35,749 nucleotides of DNA from Oscillospiraceae bacterium (GTDB taxonomy: Bacteria > Bacillota > Clostridia > UMGS1840 > HGM11507). The notes under the pieces were generated by a model. The model was not told where the DNA came from and did not search any database. It worked only from the letters and a program-made list of their open reading frames with translations. The stretch is from positions 1-35,749 of the forward strand of contig SVKB01000022.1 in assembly GCA_015068665.1 (NCBI GenBank), written 5' to 3'. The translations under genes were made by a program, and so were the position numbers. This document shows, piece after piece, positions 24,016 to 31,335 of the stretch (position 1 is the stretch's first letter; every line of letters starts with the position of its first letter).

Positions 24016-24022
24016 GCTTTCT

Positions 24023-25327
24023 TTACAATATATCAATATGTTCACCGCTTAACGCCTTATTCATGCTCCTGACAGCACAAAACTTACCGCACATTGAACA
24101 GCTCTCCTTAATTTCAGGTTTTCTTTCATCACGGATTTTTTTTGCGGTTTCAGGATCTATGGAGCATTCCCACTGTCCTTCCCAGTCAAAGCTTCTTCTT
24201 GCATCTGCCATTTTATCGTCAATATCTCTTGCATGGGGAATTTTTTTGGCAATATCCGCCGCGTGTGCGGCAATCTTAGATGCAATTATTCCCTGTTTTA
24301 CATCCTCAACATCAGGAAGGGCCAGATGCTCTGCAGGGGTTACATAGCACAAAAATGCCGCCCCTGAAGCCGCCGCTATTGCTCCTCCTATTGCACTCGT
24401 TATATGGTCGTAGCCTGGGGCTATATCGGTTACAATCGGTCCTAAAACATAAAAAGGCGCTCCCATACAAACTGTCTTCTGAAGCTTCATATTGGCTTCA
24501 ATCTGGTCAAGGGGCATATGTCCGGGCCCTTCTACTATAACCTGAACATCCTTTTCCCACGCTCTTTTTGTAAGCTCACCAAGTCTTACCAGCTCCTCAA
24601 TCTGACAAACGTCCCCCGAATCGGCTAAACACCCGGGGCGGCACGCATCTCCCAAAGAAACCGTTACATCATATTCACGGCAAATGTCGAGTATCTCATC
24701 GTAATATTCATAAAAGGGATTTTCTTCTCCGGTCATACTCATCCATGCAAACACTAAAGATCCGCCACGGGAAACAATATTCATTTTTCTTTTATGATTT
24801 TTTATCTGCTGTATTGTCTTTTTCGTGATACCGCAATGAATAGTTACAAAATCCACACCGTCCTCAGCATGAAGTCTTATAACATCTATAAAATCCTTTG
24901 CGGTAAGGGTATCTAAATCTCTTTGATAATGAATAACGCTGTCATATACGGGAACTGTTCCTATCATTGCAGGACATTCGCTTATAAGCTTTCGGCGAAA
25001 GGGCTGAGTATTGCCGTGAGAGGATAAGTCCATTATGGCATCTGCCCCCATGTTTACCGCCGCCATAACCTTTTCCATCTCTCCGTTATAATCCCTGCAG
25101 TCTCCCGATACTCCTAAGTTCACATTGATTTTTGTGCGAAGGGATGAGCCTACACCTGCAGGGCTTATACAGGTATGCAATCTGTTTGCACAAATTGCAA
25201 CCTGCCCTTTAGCAACAAGACTTCTTATTTCTTCAGGTGTTCTGTATTCCTTCTTTGCAACCGCAATCATTTCAGGTGTTATGATACCTTTTTTTGCGGC
25301 ATCCATTTGTGTTTTATAATGTCTCAT
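24023..25327 (-). CDS. thiC: phosphomethylpyrimidine synthase
   Basis: The 434-residue radical-SAM enzyme converts aminoimidazole ribotide to the HMP-P pyrimidine of thiamine. Diagnostic stretches are [70 protein letters not shown] and [14 protein letters not shown]. The C-terminal cluster motif is CSMCGKFC, here C-x2-C-x3-C. It is the short ThiC without the N-terminal extension of proteobacterial enzymes. Last gene of the thi operon, 18 bases after thiD. Confidence 0.97.
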   Translation of the reverse strand: MRHYKTQMDAAKKGIITPEMIAVAKKEYRTPEEIRSLVAKGQVAICANRLHTCISPAGVGSSLRTKINVNLGVSGDCRDYNGEMEKVMAAVNMGADAIMDLSSHGNTQPFRRKLISECPAMIGTVPVYDSVIHYQRDLDTLTAKDFIDVIRLHAEDGVDFVTIHCGITKKTIQQIKNHKRKMNIVSRGGSLVFAWMSMTGEENPFYEYYDEILDICREYDVTVSLGDACRPGCLADSGDVCQIEELVRLGELTKRAWEKDVQVIVEGPGHMPLDQIEANMKLQKTVCMGAPFYVLGPIVTDIAPGYDHITSAIGGAIAAASGAAFLCYVTPAEHLALPDVEDVKQGIIASKIAAHAADIAKKIPHARDIDDKMADARRSFDWEGQWECSIDPETAKKIRDERKPEIKESCSMCGKFCAVRSMNKALSGEHIDIL

Positions 25328-25345
25328 TTTAAAAACTCCCTTCGC

Positions 25346-26158
25346 TTAGATTTTTTCTTCGGTATAATGTGATATAAGGTCAAAGCTATGCATAAGCGGC
25401 CCCGACCCTTGTCCTAAATCAAGCTGCTTTAAAAGAGCTCCCGAAATATATTCCTTGGCTTTTTGCACTGACTCATAAAGGCTGAAGCCCTTTGCAAGAT
25501 TTGATGCAATGGCACTTGACAGGGTACACCCTGTACCGTGAGTGTTGGGGTTGTTTATCTTCCGTCCCTCAAACCAACAGTATTTTCCCCCTTCATATAA
25601 AAGGTCATTGGCATCACCGCTTCTATGCCCTCCCTTTAAAAGAACTGCCGTGTTATATTCATCACCGATAAGCTTTGCGGCTTTTTGCATATCCTCTTTA
25701 TTTTCAATAGAAAGCTCCGATAAAATCTCCGCTTCGGGAATGTTTGGCGTAACCAATGCTGCAATGGGTAAAAGGTCATCCTTAAGTGTCTTAACCGCAT
25801 CCTTTTTCATAAGCCGGGAGCCACTGGTTGCAACCATAACGGGATCAACAATAATATTTTTAGCCTTGTGATATTTAAGCCTTTCGGCAGTTACCTTTAT
25901 CAGGTCACAGGATGGTACCATACCGATTTTTACCGCATCGGGAAAGATATCCTCAAAAACTGCATCAAGCTGCTTTACTAAAAATTCCGGACTTACCTCC
26001 TGAATTGCTCTTACGCCGGTTGTGTTTTGCGCCGTCAGCGCAGTTATAACGCTCATGGCATAAACACCATTCATTGTCATTGTTTTAATATCTGCCTGAA
26101 TACCGGCGCCTCCGCTGCAGTCGCTTCCTGCAACGGTCAATGCTGTTTTCATTCTCAT
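25346..26158 (-). CDS. thiD: bifunctional HMP kinase / HMP-phosphate kinase
   Basis: The 270-residue ribokinase-fold enzyme phosphorylates HMP and HMP-P to HMP-PP. It opens TALTVAGSDCSGGAGIQADI, the family signature, and has the C-terminal NTHGTGCTLSSAIA anion-hole and catalytic Asp-type motif (here GTGC). I start at ATG 26158 (MRMKTALTV), preceded by an AAAGGGG site; the longer frame to 26203 has none. A 75-base gap with no gene separates it from thiE. Confidence 0.95.
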   Translation of the reverse strand: MRMKTALTVAGSDCSGGAGIQADIKTMTMNGVYAMSVITALTAQNTTGVRAIQEVSPEFLVKQLDAVFEDIFPDAVKIGMVPSCDLIKVTAERLKYHKAKNIIVDPVMVATSGSRLMKKDAVKTLKDDLLPIAALVTPNIPEAEILSELSIENKEDMQKAAKLIGDEYNTAVLLKGGHRSGDANDLLYEGGKYCWFEGRKINNPNTHGTGCTLSSAIASNLAKGFSLYESVQKAKEYISGALLKQLDLGQGSGPLMHSFDLISHYTEEKI

Positions 26159-26233
26159 TTTTATTACCCCTTTCATTTTCAGCATCGTTTTATACAGCGA
26201 CATAAGGTGGTGCCCCCAATCTGCCGCTTTTTT

Positions 26234-26857
26234 TTAAAATTTTTCTGCCAATTTAATGAGATTTTCTGCTTCAGCCTTCGGATTATCCGCCTTCATAATT
26301 GCCGACACAACACATATACCTGCAATACCGATTCCATGAAGCACCTGCACATTGTTTTTATTAAGTCCCCCGATAGCATTTACGGGTATCGGCACAGCCT
26401 TGCATATTGCATCGAGGGTTTCGGTTGATGTAATAACCGTCTTCACCTTGGTTGTAGTCGGATAAATTGCACCTACGCCAAGATAATCTGCCCCCTGACT
26501 GTACGCTTCAAGAGCTTGTGAAACGGTTTTGGTTGTGGCTCCGATAATAAAATCTTTTCCGAGAATTTTTCTTGCGATATCCACAGGCATATCGCTTTGC
26601 CCTAAATGAACCCCCTCGGCTCCCACCGCAAGAGCAACATCCACCCTGTCATCAATGATAAGGGGGATATTGTATTTCTTTGTAAGTATGTGAACCTTAT
26701 TGGCAAGGTCAATATATTCACGGGTGCTTTTGTCTTTTTCGCGAAGCTGAAGAAGAGTTACTCCACCCATAAGAGCCTGCTCAACGCGATATAAAAATTC
26801 TTCCTCGGTATAATTTGAGCTGTCGGTTATAAAATACAGCCTTGAATCAAGTTTCAT
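26234..26857 (-). CDS. thiE: thiamine-phosphate synthase
   Basis: The 207-residue TIM-barrel enzyme joins HMP-PP and thiazole phosphate. Motifs: LYFITDSS at the start, VTLLQLREKDKSTREYID (substrate-binding Q-L-R-K region), PLIIDDRVDVALAVGAEGVH, GLGQSD-type HLGQSDMPV, and the C-terminal PVNAIGGLN and ICVVSAIM. ATG 26857 has AGGAG eight bases upstream. It lies 12 bases after thiH. Confidence 0.96.
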   Translation of the reverse strand: MKLDSRLYFITDSSNYTEEEFLYRVEQALMGGVTLLQLREKDKSTREYIDLANKVHILTKKYNIPLIIDDRVDVALAVGAEGVHLGQSDMPVDIARKILGKDFIIGATTKTVSQALEAYSQGADYLGVGAIYPTTTKVKTVITSTETLDAICKAVPIPVNAIGGLNKNNVQVLHGIGIAGICVVSAIMKADNPKAEAENLIKLAEKF

Positions 26858-26869
26858 AAAATTCACTCC

Positions 26870-28123
26870 TCATACATATAAATAATCATTTAAAACCGGT
26901 TGCAGTCCTTCATCTGAAATATCTTTATACATTTTATCAAGACTTCGGTTATCATCTATCTCAAACTGTTCATCCCCCTGTTGCCCGTCTGACTCCCTGC
27001 CGCTGTATTTGCTTTCGTGGTCGCCAATTCCTGTAGATACCCCTGCCGAAACCTTTGTTGCGGCAATCTTCACAATACCGTTTCTGAATTGTGCACTTTC
27101 ACGGGAGGATACAGTAATACCGACAAAGGGCAGGAATATACGGTATGCACAAATTATCTGACAAAGCTGTTTTTCATGAACATCCAAAGGATTAATTCCA
27201 CTGTTATTGATAATCGGTCTCAGTCTTGGGCAGGACAGCGACATTTCCGCGTGAGGATATTTTCTTTGAAGGAAGTATACATGAAGTGCACTTGCCAAAG
27301 CATCCTTTCTGAAATCCGAAAGCCCTAAAAGTGCCGAAAAGGCTACACCCCTCATTCCGCCCATAAGCGCCCTTTCCTGTGCATCAAAGCGGTAAGGCCA
27401 TACACGCTTAGCCCCAAGCAGGTGAAGCTGTTCGTACTTTTTTTCGTCATAGGTTTCCTGAAATACGGTTACATAGTCGGCACCGCACTCGTGAAGATAT
27501 TTATACTCGTCGGTGTTTACAGGATATATTTCAAGGCCTACCATCCTGAAATACTTTCTTGCCAGCCTGCAGGCTTCCCCGATATATTTTATATCGCTTT
27601 GTGCACGGCTTTCCCCTGTAAGAATTAAAATTTCTTCCATACCGCTGTCGGAGATTACCTTCATTTCCTTTTCAATCTGCTCCATACTAAGCTTCATCCT
27701 GTTAATACGGTTATAGCAGTTAAAACCGCAATACACACAGTAGTTTTCACAGTAATTGGCTATGTAAAGAGGAGTAAAAAGATATACCGTGTTGCCGAAA
27801 TGCTTGCTTGTTTCAAGCCTTGCTCTCTTAGCCATTTGTTCTAAAAAGGGCTCCGCCGCAGGAGAAAGTAATGCCTTAAAATCCTCTATGGTACAGGTTT
27901 CGTGCTCTAATGCCGTCTTTACATCTTTTTTTGTATATTTTAAACAGTCAAAGGAATTCATCTGCTCCATTACATTTTTACACACATCCGACTCTATTTT
28001 CTCCATCCACGGTAAATACTCCATGTGATTTTTTCGTGAGGAGGGATCTGTTTCAAGCTGATGCTTTTTCTTAAGCGCTTCAGGTGACAAGTGCTTTGAA
28101 TCCACAAAAAAACGGTTTTCCAT
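26870..28123 (-). CDS. thiH: 2-iminoacetate synthase (tyrosine lyase)
   Basis: The 417-residue radical-SAM enzyme cleaves tyrosine to dehydroglycine for thiazole synthesis in anaerobes. The cluster motif C-x3-C-x2-C is at 125-132 (CENYCVYC), followed by GFNCYNRINR. Further family segments are EEILILTGES, YVTVFQETYD and SLSCPRLRPI. It is somewhat longer than the usual ~370 residues because of an N-terminal extension of about 45 residues. Presence of thiH rather than thiO fits an anaerobe. Confidence 0.96.
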   Translation of the reverse strand: MENRFFVDSKHLSPEALKKKHQLETDPSSRKNHMEYLPWMEKIESDVCKNVMEQMNSFDCLKYTKKDVKTALEHETCTIEDFKALLSPAAEPFLEQMAKRARLETSKHFGNTVYLFTPLYIANYCENYCVYCGFNCYNRINRMKLSMEQIEKEMKVISDSGMEEILILTGESRAQSDIKYIGEACRLARKYFRMVGLEIYPVNTDEYKYLHECGADYVTVFQETYDEKKYEQLHLLGAKRVWPYRFDAQERALMGGMRGVAFSALLGLSDFRKDALASALHVYFLQRKYPHAEMSLSCPRLRPIINNSGINPLDVHEKQLCQIICAYRIFLPFVGITVSSRESAQFRNGIVKIAATKVSAGVSTGIGDHESKYSGRESDGQQGDEQFEIDDNRSLDKMYKDISDEGLQPVLNDYLYV

Positions 28124-28135
28124 TATAAAGCCTCC

Positions 28136-28906
28136 CTAATCCCTTAAAAATCCCGTAAGAGGATCAGATGCAGATGCACCGCGGGTAAGAACTCTGCCAA
28201 GACCTGAAAGATATGCGCTCCTGCCTGCCTCAATTGCCTGACGGAATGCAGATGCCATAAGCGGAAGATTACCTGCGGTTGCCAGGGCTGTGTTTGCCAT
28301 AACAGCCGCTGCCCCCATTTCCATTGCTTCGCAGGCCTGTGATGGCTTACCGATTCCTGCATCAACAATAATCGGAAGGTCAATTTCATCTATAAGAATC
28401 TGAATAAAATCCTTTGTTGCAAGACCTTTGTTAGAGCCTATGGGAGCTGCAAGAGGCATTATGGTTGCCGCCCCGGCATTCACTAAGTCTCTGGCAATAT
28501 TAAGGTCAGGATACATATACGGCATAACAATGAATCCGTCATTTGCAAGAATTTCCGTTGCTTTTACCGTTTCCTGATTATCAGGAAGAAGATATTTAGA
28601 ATCACGCATAATCTCAACCTTTACAAAATTACCGCATCCAAGCTCCCTGGCAAGTCTTGCAATTCTTACCGCTTCTTCGGCATTTCTTGCTCCGCTTGTG
28701 TTCGGTAAAAGTGTAATCCCCTTTGGAATAAAATCCAGGATATTTTCCTGTTCTTTGGTATTGGCTCTGCGAACTGCAAGTGTAATAATCTGTGCGCCTG
28801 CATCCTTTATAGCCGCTTCAATTAAATTAAGAGAGTATTTTCCCGAGCCTAAAATAAAACGGGAATTAAATTCATGCCCTCCGATTATAAGCATATCTCT
28901 ATTCAT
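28136..28906 (-). CDS. thiG: thiazole synthase
   Basis: The 256-residue TIM-barrel protein builds the thiazole ring from DXP, ThiS-thiocarboxylate and dehydroglycine. The Schiff-base lysine is Lys96 (GNFVKVEIM). Other family segments are [41 protein letters not shown] and [20 protein letters not shown] start at ATG 28906 ([10 protein letters not shown]), with AAGGA seven bases before; a start at 28933 would overlap thiF and lacks a site. Confidence 0.96.
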   Translation of the reverse strand: MNRDMLIIGGHEFNSRFILGSGKYSLNLIEAAIKDAGAQIITLAVRRANTKEQENILDFIPKGITLLPNTSGARNAEEAVRIARLARELGCGNFVKVEIMRDSKYLLPDNQETVKATEILANDGFIVMPYMYPDLNIARDLVNAGAATIMPLAAPIGSNKGLATKDFIQILIDEIDLPIIVDAGIGKPSQACEAMEMGAAAVMANTALATAGNLPLMASAFRQAIEAGRSAYLSGLGRVLTRGASASDPLTGFLRD

Positions 28907-28922
28907 CTGAAATTCCTTCTTT

Positions 28923-29558
28923 CTATACTTCATATTCTTCTGCCGTAATTCTTAAAACCGTGTGCGCCTGATGTGCGGCACACAGCATAACTCTTGTGGA
29001 TACAAGGCCGAGTCCGTCTCCGACGTCGCTTACTTCATCACCGCAAAGATAAAACCTCTTTGAAACCTTTCTTGTTTTTATTAAGTTAGAGCTGTCTAAG
29101 CCTGCCATACCCGAGGCGGCAACAATATATTTATCAGGCATTTTCTCCAAAACAAAATTCGTCAGCATTGCTTTACATTCTGCATTATCAAATGCTTCGC
29201 ATATAATATTGGCATCGGACAGTATATCCCCTGCATTGCTTTCATTAAGATAAGCATTATGTATTTTGACTTCAATATAAGGATTTATTTCTTTTAAGCT
29301 TTCCAGCAAGGCTTCGGTTTTACTCATTCCGATTTGATTTATCTTATATTGCTGACGGTGAATATTGGTTATATCCACCCTGTCACAATCAATCAGTATA
29401 AGCTTTCCGAAGCCTGAACGGGCAAGTGCAATGGCTATGTTGGAGCCAAGCCCGCCAAGACCGCATACCGCAACAACTGTGGATGAAATTTTCTTTTGTA
29501 GCTTAGCCCCGTGTCGGTCACTCAGAGCCTTTATCCATTCTTCTTTATCAGGAACCAT
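28923..29558 (-). CDS. thiF: ThiS adenylyltransferase
   Basis: The 211-residue E1-like enzyme adenylates the C-terminus of ThiS. It has the nucleotide-binding [20 protein letters not shown], the [17 protein letters not shown] arginine segment and [15 protein letters not shown]. The zinc-binding CxxC pairs of longer ThiF/MoeB proteins are absent, which is common for this short clostridial ThiF. ATG 29558 has GGGAGG upstream and is one base after the thiS stop. Confidence 0.92.
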   Translation of the reverse strand: MVPDKEEWIKALSDRHGAKLQKKISSTVVAVCGLGGLGSNIAIALARSGFGKLILIDCDRVDITNIHRQQYKINQIGMSKTEALLESLKEINPYIEVKIHNAYLNESNAGDILSDANIICEAFDNAECKAMLTNFVLEKMPDKYIVAASGMAGLDSSNLIKTRKVSKRFYLCGDEVSDVGDGLGLVSTRVMLCAAHQAHTVLRITAEEYEV

Positions 29559-29559
29559 A

Positions 29560-29754
29560 TCAACCACCTCCCACAAAGCTGACTACCTCAACACTATCAC
29601 CGTCTTCTAAAAAAGTATCGGCATATCTTGCTTTTGGAACTATATCACCGTTAAGCTCAACGGCAACACGCATTAAATCATAGCCCGCAGAATAAAGATA
29701 TTCTTTTACTGATTTACCGACCGCATCCAACTCTTTTCCGTTAATTTTTACCAT
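29560..29754 (-). CDS. thiS: sulfur carrier protein ThiS
   Basis: The 64-residue ubiquitin-like carrier ends in VSFVGGG; its C-terminal glycine is activated by ThiF and carries the sulfur for thiazole formation. Family markers include the N-terminal [31 protein letters not shown] and [11 protein letters not shown] 29754 has GGAGG eight bases upstream. First gene after the TPP riboswitch. Confidence 0.94.
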   Translation of the reverse strand: MVKINGKELDAVGKSVKEYLYSAGYDLMRVAVELNGDIVPKARYADTFLEDGDSVEVVSFVGGG

Positions 29755-29780
29755 TTCTTTCACCTCCGAAATTCACAATA

Positions 29781-29811
29781 AAAAAAGGAGCTACCGATTC
29801 GGTAACTCCTA
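29781..29811 (-). terminator. riboswitch expression-platform terminator
   Basis: On the minus strand GGAGTTACCgaatCGGTAGCTCC is followed by TTTTTTT. It lies between the TPP aptamer and thiS, so TPP binding probably promotes termination here. Confidence 0.88.
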
Positions 29812-29827
29812 AAATTACTTAAGTTTT

Positions 29828-29928
29828 CCTGAAGCTTGCGTTCAGGCATCCCTACGTTGGCATTATCCAAATCAGGTTCTCGGTCGAAGGTCATACCTTC
29901 CTCTCAGCCTGTACCACAAGCTCCCGTT
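29828..29928 (-). promoter_or_regulatory. TPP riboswitch (THI element)
   Basis: The minus strand carries the conserved aptamer blocks CTGAGAGG, ACCGAGAACCTGAT, TGGATAATGCC and ACGTAGGGA. They are enclosed by a P1 stem of GAGCTTG with CAAGCTT. It begins about 15 bases after the promoter's predicted start and controls the thiSFGHEDC operon in response to thiamine pyrophosphate. Confidence 0.97.
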
Positions 29929-29946
29929 TCTATTAAGTTTGACTTT

Positions 29947-29975
29947 AGTATATCACTTGTAATATTAAATTTCAA
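29947..29975 (-). promoter_or_regulatory. promoter of the thi operon
   Basis: TTGAAA (29975-29970) and TATACT (29952-29947) are separated by 17 bases. Transcription should start near 29940, just before the riboswitch. Confidence 0.8.
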
Positions 29976-30074
29976 GTGTTTTTTATTATGTAAATGATTT
30001 TACCATTCTTTCTTTTTCTAAGAAAATTGTTATTTTTATATTCCAGCTTAATTGCGCTTATTTTTGAATAGATA

Positions 30075-30452
30075 CTAATCAAAAACATCCGGATCTAGTT
30101 TAGAATCAAGTAAACGGTATACTTCATCTCCATTTTCGTTTAAATATAAAACAACGTATATATCTTCTTCGCCTAAAATCTTTTCTGCAACAGGCATAAC
30201 GTATTGCTGAAATGTTGTCGCATTGCTGTCAGTTAATTTACCATCAAAATCTAATGTGGCTACATATAAATTTTTTCCATCTATCTTATCCATTTTTCTT
30301 TCGAAACTTAAATTAAGTTCATCAGCCATAGAATTAAACAATTTATCCGCTTCCACACAGCATTTTTCCTTTGCCTCAGTAAGAGATGTACTACAAGCAC
30401 ATAAGAAAAGCGCAAGTATAGCCACAAATAATAATAAAATATTTTTTTTCAT
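30075..30452 (-). CDS. predicted lipoprotein
   Basis: The 125-residue protein has a lipoprotein signal peptide: basic start, hydrophobic ILLLFVAILALFL and lipobox LCAC with the modified cysteine at about residue 20. The mature part (about 105 residues) is acidic and contains VEADKLFNSMADELNLSFE and YVVLYLNENGDEVY. It is unrecognised. It follows the 71-residue membrane protein gene in the same operon under the divergent XRE-controlled promoter. Confidence 0.8.
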   Translation of the reverse strand: MKKNILLLFVAILALFLCACSTSLTEAKEKCCVEADKLFNSMADELNLSFERKMDKIDGKNLYVATLDFDGKLTDSNATTFQQYVMPVAEKILGEEDIYVVLYLNENGDEVYRLLDSKLDPDVFD

Positions 30453-30470
30453 AATTCATAAACTCCTTTG

Positions 30471-30686
30471 TTACTTTTTGTTTATTTTGTCTAACAACTC
30501 TATTACTTCCGCAAATGCAAGTATAAATAATCCATTTACAAAACCAATTATCCACGCACCAAACATACCAGCAAAGTCACCAAGCGGACCATCAAACAAA
30601 CATATTCCAACAATAAAGAATATAACAAATACAATTAATGCACATACTGAAAGTAAGTTTGCAATTAAATTCCCTTTTTTAAGCAT
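30471..30686 (-). CDS. small two-span membrane protein
   Basis: The 71-residue protein has two hydrophobic segments (LIANLLSVCALIVFVIFFIV and FGAWIIGFVNGLFILAFAEV) and charged ends. It is the first gene of a two-gene operon with the lipoprotein and is read from the promoter at 30756-30784, which overlaps the operators next to the XRE gene. No family is recognised. Confidence 0.75.
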   Translation of the reverse strand: MLKKGNLIANLLSVCALIVFVIFFIVGICLFDGPLGDFAGMFGAWIIGFVNGLFILAFAEVIELLDKINKK

Positions 30687-30755
30687 TATTACACCCCCTT
30701 TTTCATATAAAAATGCATTAGCTCCAATAATTTATTGTGACTTAGTATCAAAATC

Positions 30756-30810
30756 ATTATAAACCAATTTGGTTTATTTGTCAATATACCATTTCGGTTT
30801 ATACTATAAT
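30756..30810. promoter_or_regulatory. divergent overlapping promoters with two XRE operators
   Basis: Minus strand: perfect TTGACA (30784-30779) and TATAAT (30761-30756), spacer 17. Plus strand: TTGTCA (30778-30783) and TATACT (30800-30805), spacer 16, so the two -35 boxes overlap. Operator 1, ATAAACCAATTTGGTTTAT (30759-30777), is a perfect palindrome in the minus promoter spacer. Operator 2 (30784-30802) differs at three positions and fills the plus promoter spacer. Their centres are 25 bases apart. Confidence 0.85.
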
Positions 30811-30827
30811 TTTACCGAGGTGAGAAT

Positions 30828-31043
30828 ATGTACAAAAGAATACGGGAATTAAGGGAAGATAATGATCTGCTCCAAAAGCACTTGGCGGAATACTTACATT
30901 GCTCTCAGGTTGCGTACTCCAGATATGAATTGGGAACAAGAGATATCCCAACCGAAGTTTTAATACTTCTTGCAAAATTTTACGATACAAGTGTGGATTA
31001 CCTGTTAGGTTTAACCAACGAGCAAAAACCGTATAAAAAATGA
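30828..31043 (+). CDS. XRE-family transcriptional regulator
   Basis: The 71-residue protein is little more than a Cro/C1-type HTH: YKRIRELREDNDLLQKHLAE, YLHCSQVAYSRYELGTRDIP, then LAKFYDTSVDYLLGLT. It likely represses both its own promoter and the divergent membrane-protein/lipoprotein operon through the two palindromes at 30759-30802. GAGG lies upstream of ATG 30828. Hairpin array C follows its terminator. Confidence 0.93.
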   Translation: MYKRIRELREDNDLLQKHLAEYLHCSQVAYSRYELGTRDIPTEVLILLAKFYDTSVDYLLGLTNEQKPYKK

Positions 31044-31052
31044 GTAAGAAAA

Positions 31053-31080
31053 AACTGCCACGAATGTGACAGTTTAATTT
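31053..31080 (+). terminator. terminator after the XRE gene
   Basis: AACTGcCAC pairs with GTGaCAGTT (31053-31074, one mismatch), followed by TAATTTATTT. It is a moderate terminator. Confidence 0.55.
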
Positions 31081-31103
31081 ATTTGTATGTATTAAATATA
31101 TAA

Positions 31104-31272
31104 TGAAATATCAACTCCGTTGATATGAAATAATCCTTGCGGATTATGAAATATTTTTCTTTTTGGAAAAATGTGAAATAAAATACGCCTTTTCATATGC
31201 TGCAAGGCATATTTCATAGCAAAGCTATTTCATATTGCGAAGCAATATTTCACACGCCGAAGGCGTATTTCA
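31104..31272 (+). repeat. hairpin array C (TGAAATA / TATTTCA linkers)
   Basis: Left half: TGAAATA linkers separate TCAACtccGTTGA, AATCCttgcGGATT and a TTTTTC/GGAAAAA stem. The centre is AAATACGCC (31181-31189). Right half: TATTTCA-type linkers separate a TATGC/GGCATA stem, AGCaaaGCT, TTGCgaaGCAA and CGCCgaaGGCG. Left linkers (TATGAAATA, TGTGAAATA) are reverse complements of right linkers (TATTTCATA, TATTTCACA). The centre can pair with GGCGTATTT at 31262-31270, whose 5' part is the arm of the last hairpin. Confidence 0.9.
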
Positions 31273-31274
31273 TT

Positions 31275-31308
31275 GAAAAAAGACTATTCTTTCGAATAGT
31301 CTTTTTTC
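31275..31308. terminator. terminator-like hairpin closing array C
   Basis: A perfect 15-bp stem (31275-31289 with 31294-31308), loop TTTC, with A6 and T6 runs built into the stem. The same 34 bases recur at 35064-35097 beside the tRNA operon. It may also terminate the minus-strand transcript arriving from elsewhere. Confidence 0.85.
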
Positions 31309-31335
31309 TGAGAAAGCAGAACAAAAGAAATATTT

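Noticed and set aside
31104-31272. CRISPR-like array
   Set aside because: The constant part is only 7-9 bases and flips orientation mid-array, the 'spacers' are palindromes, and no cas genes are near.
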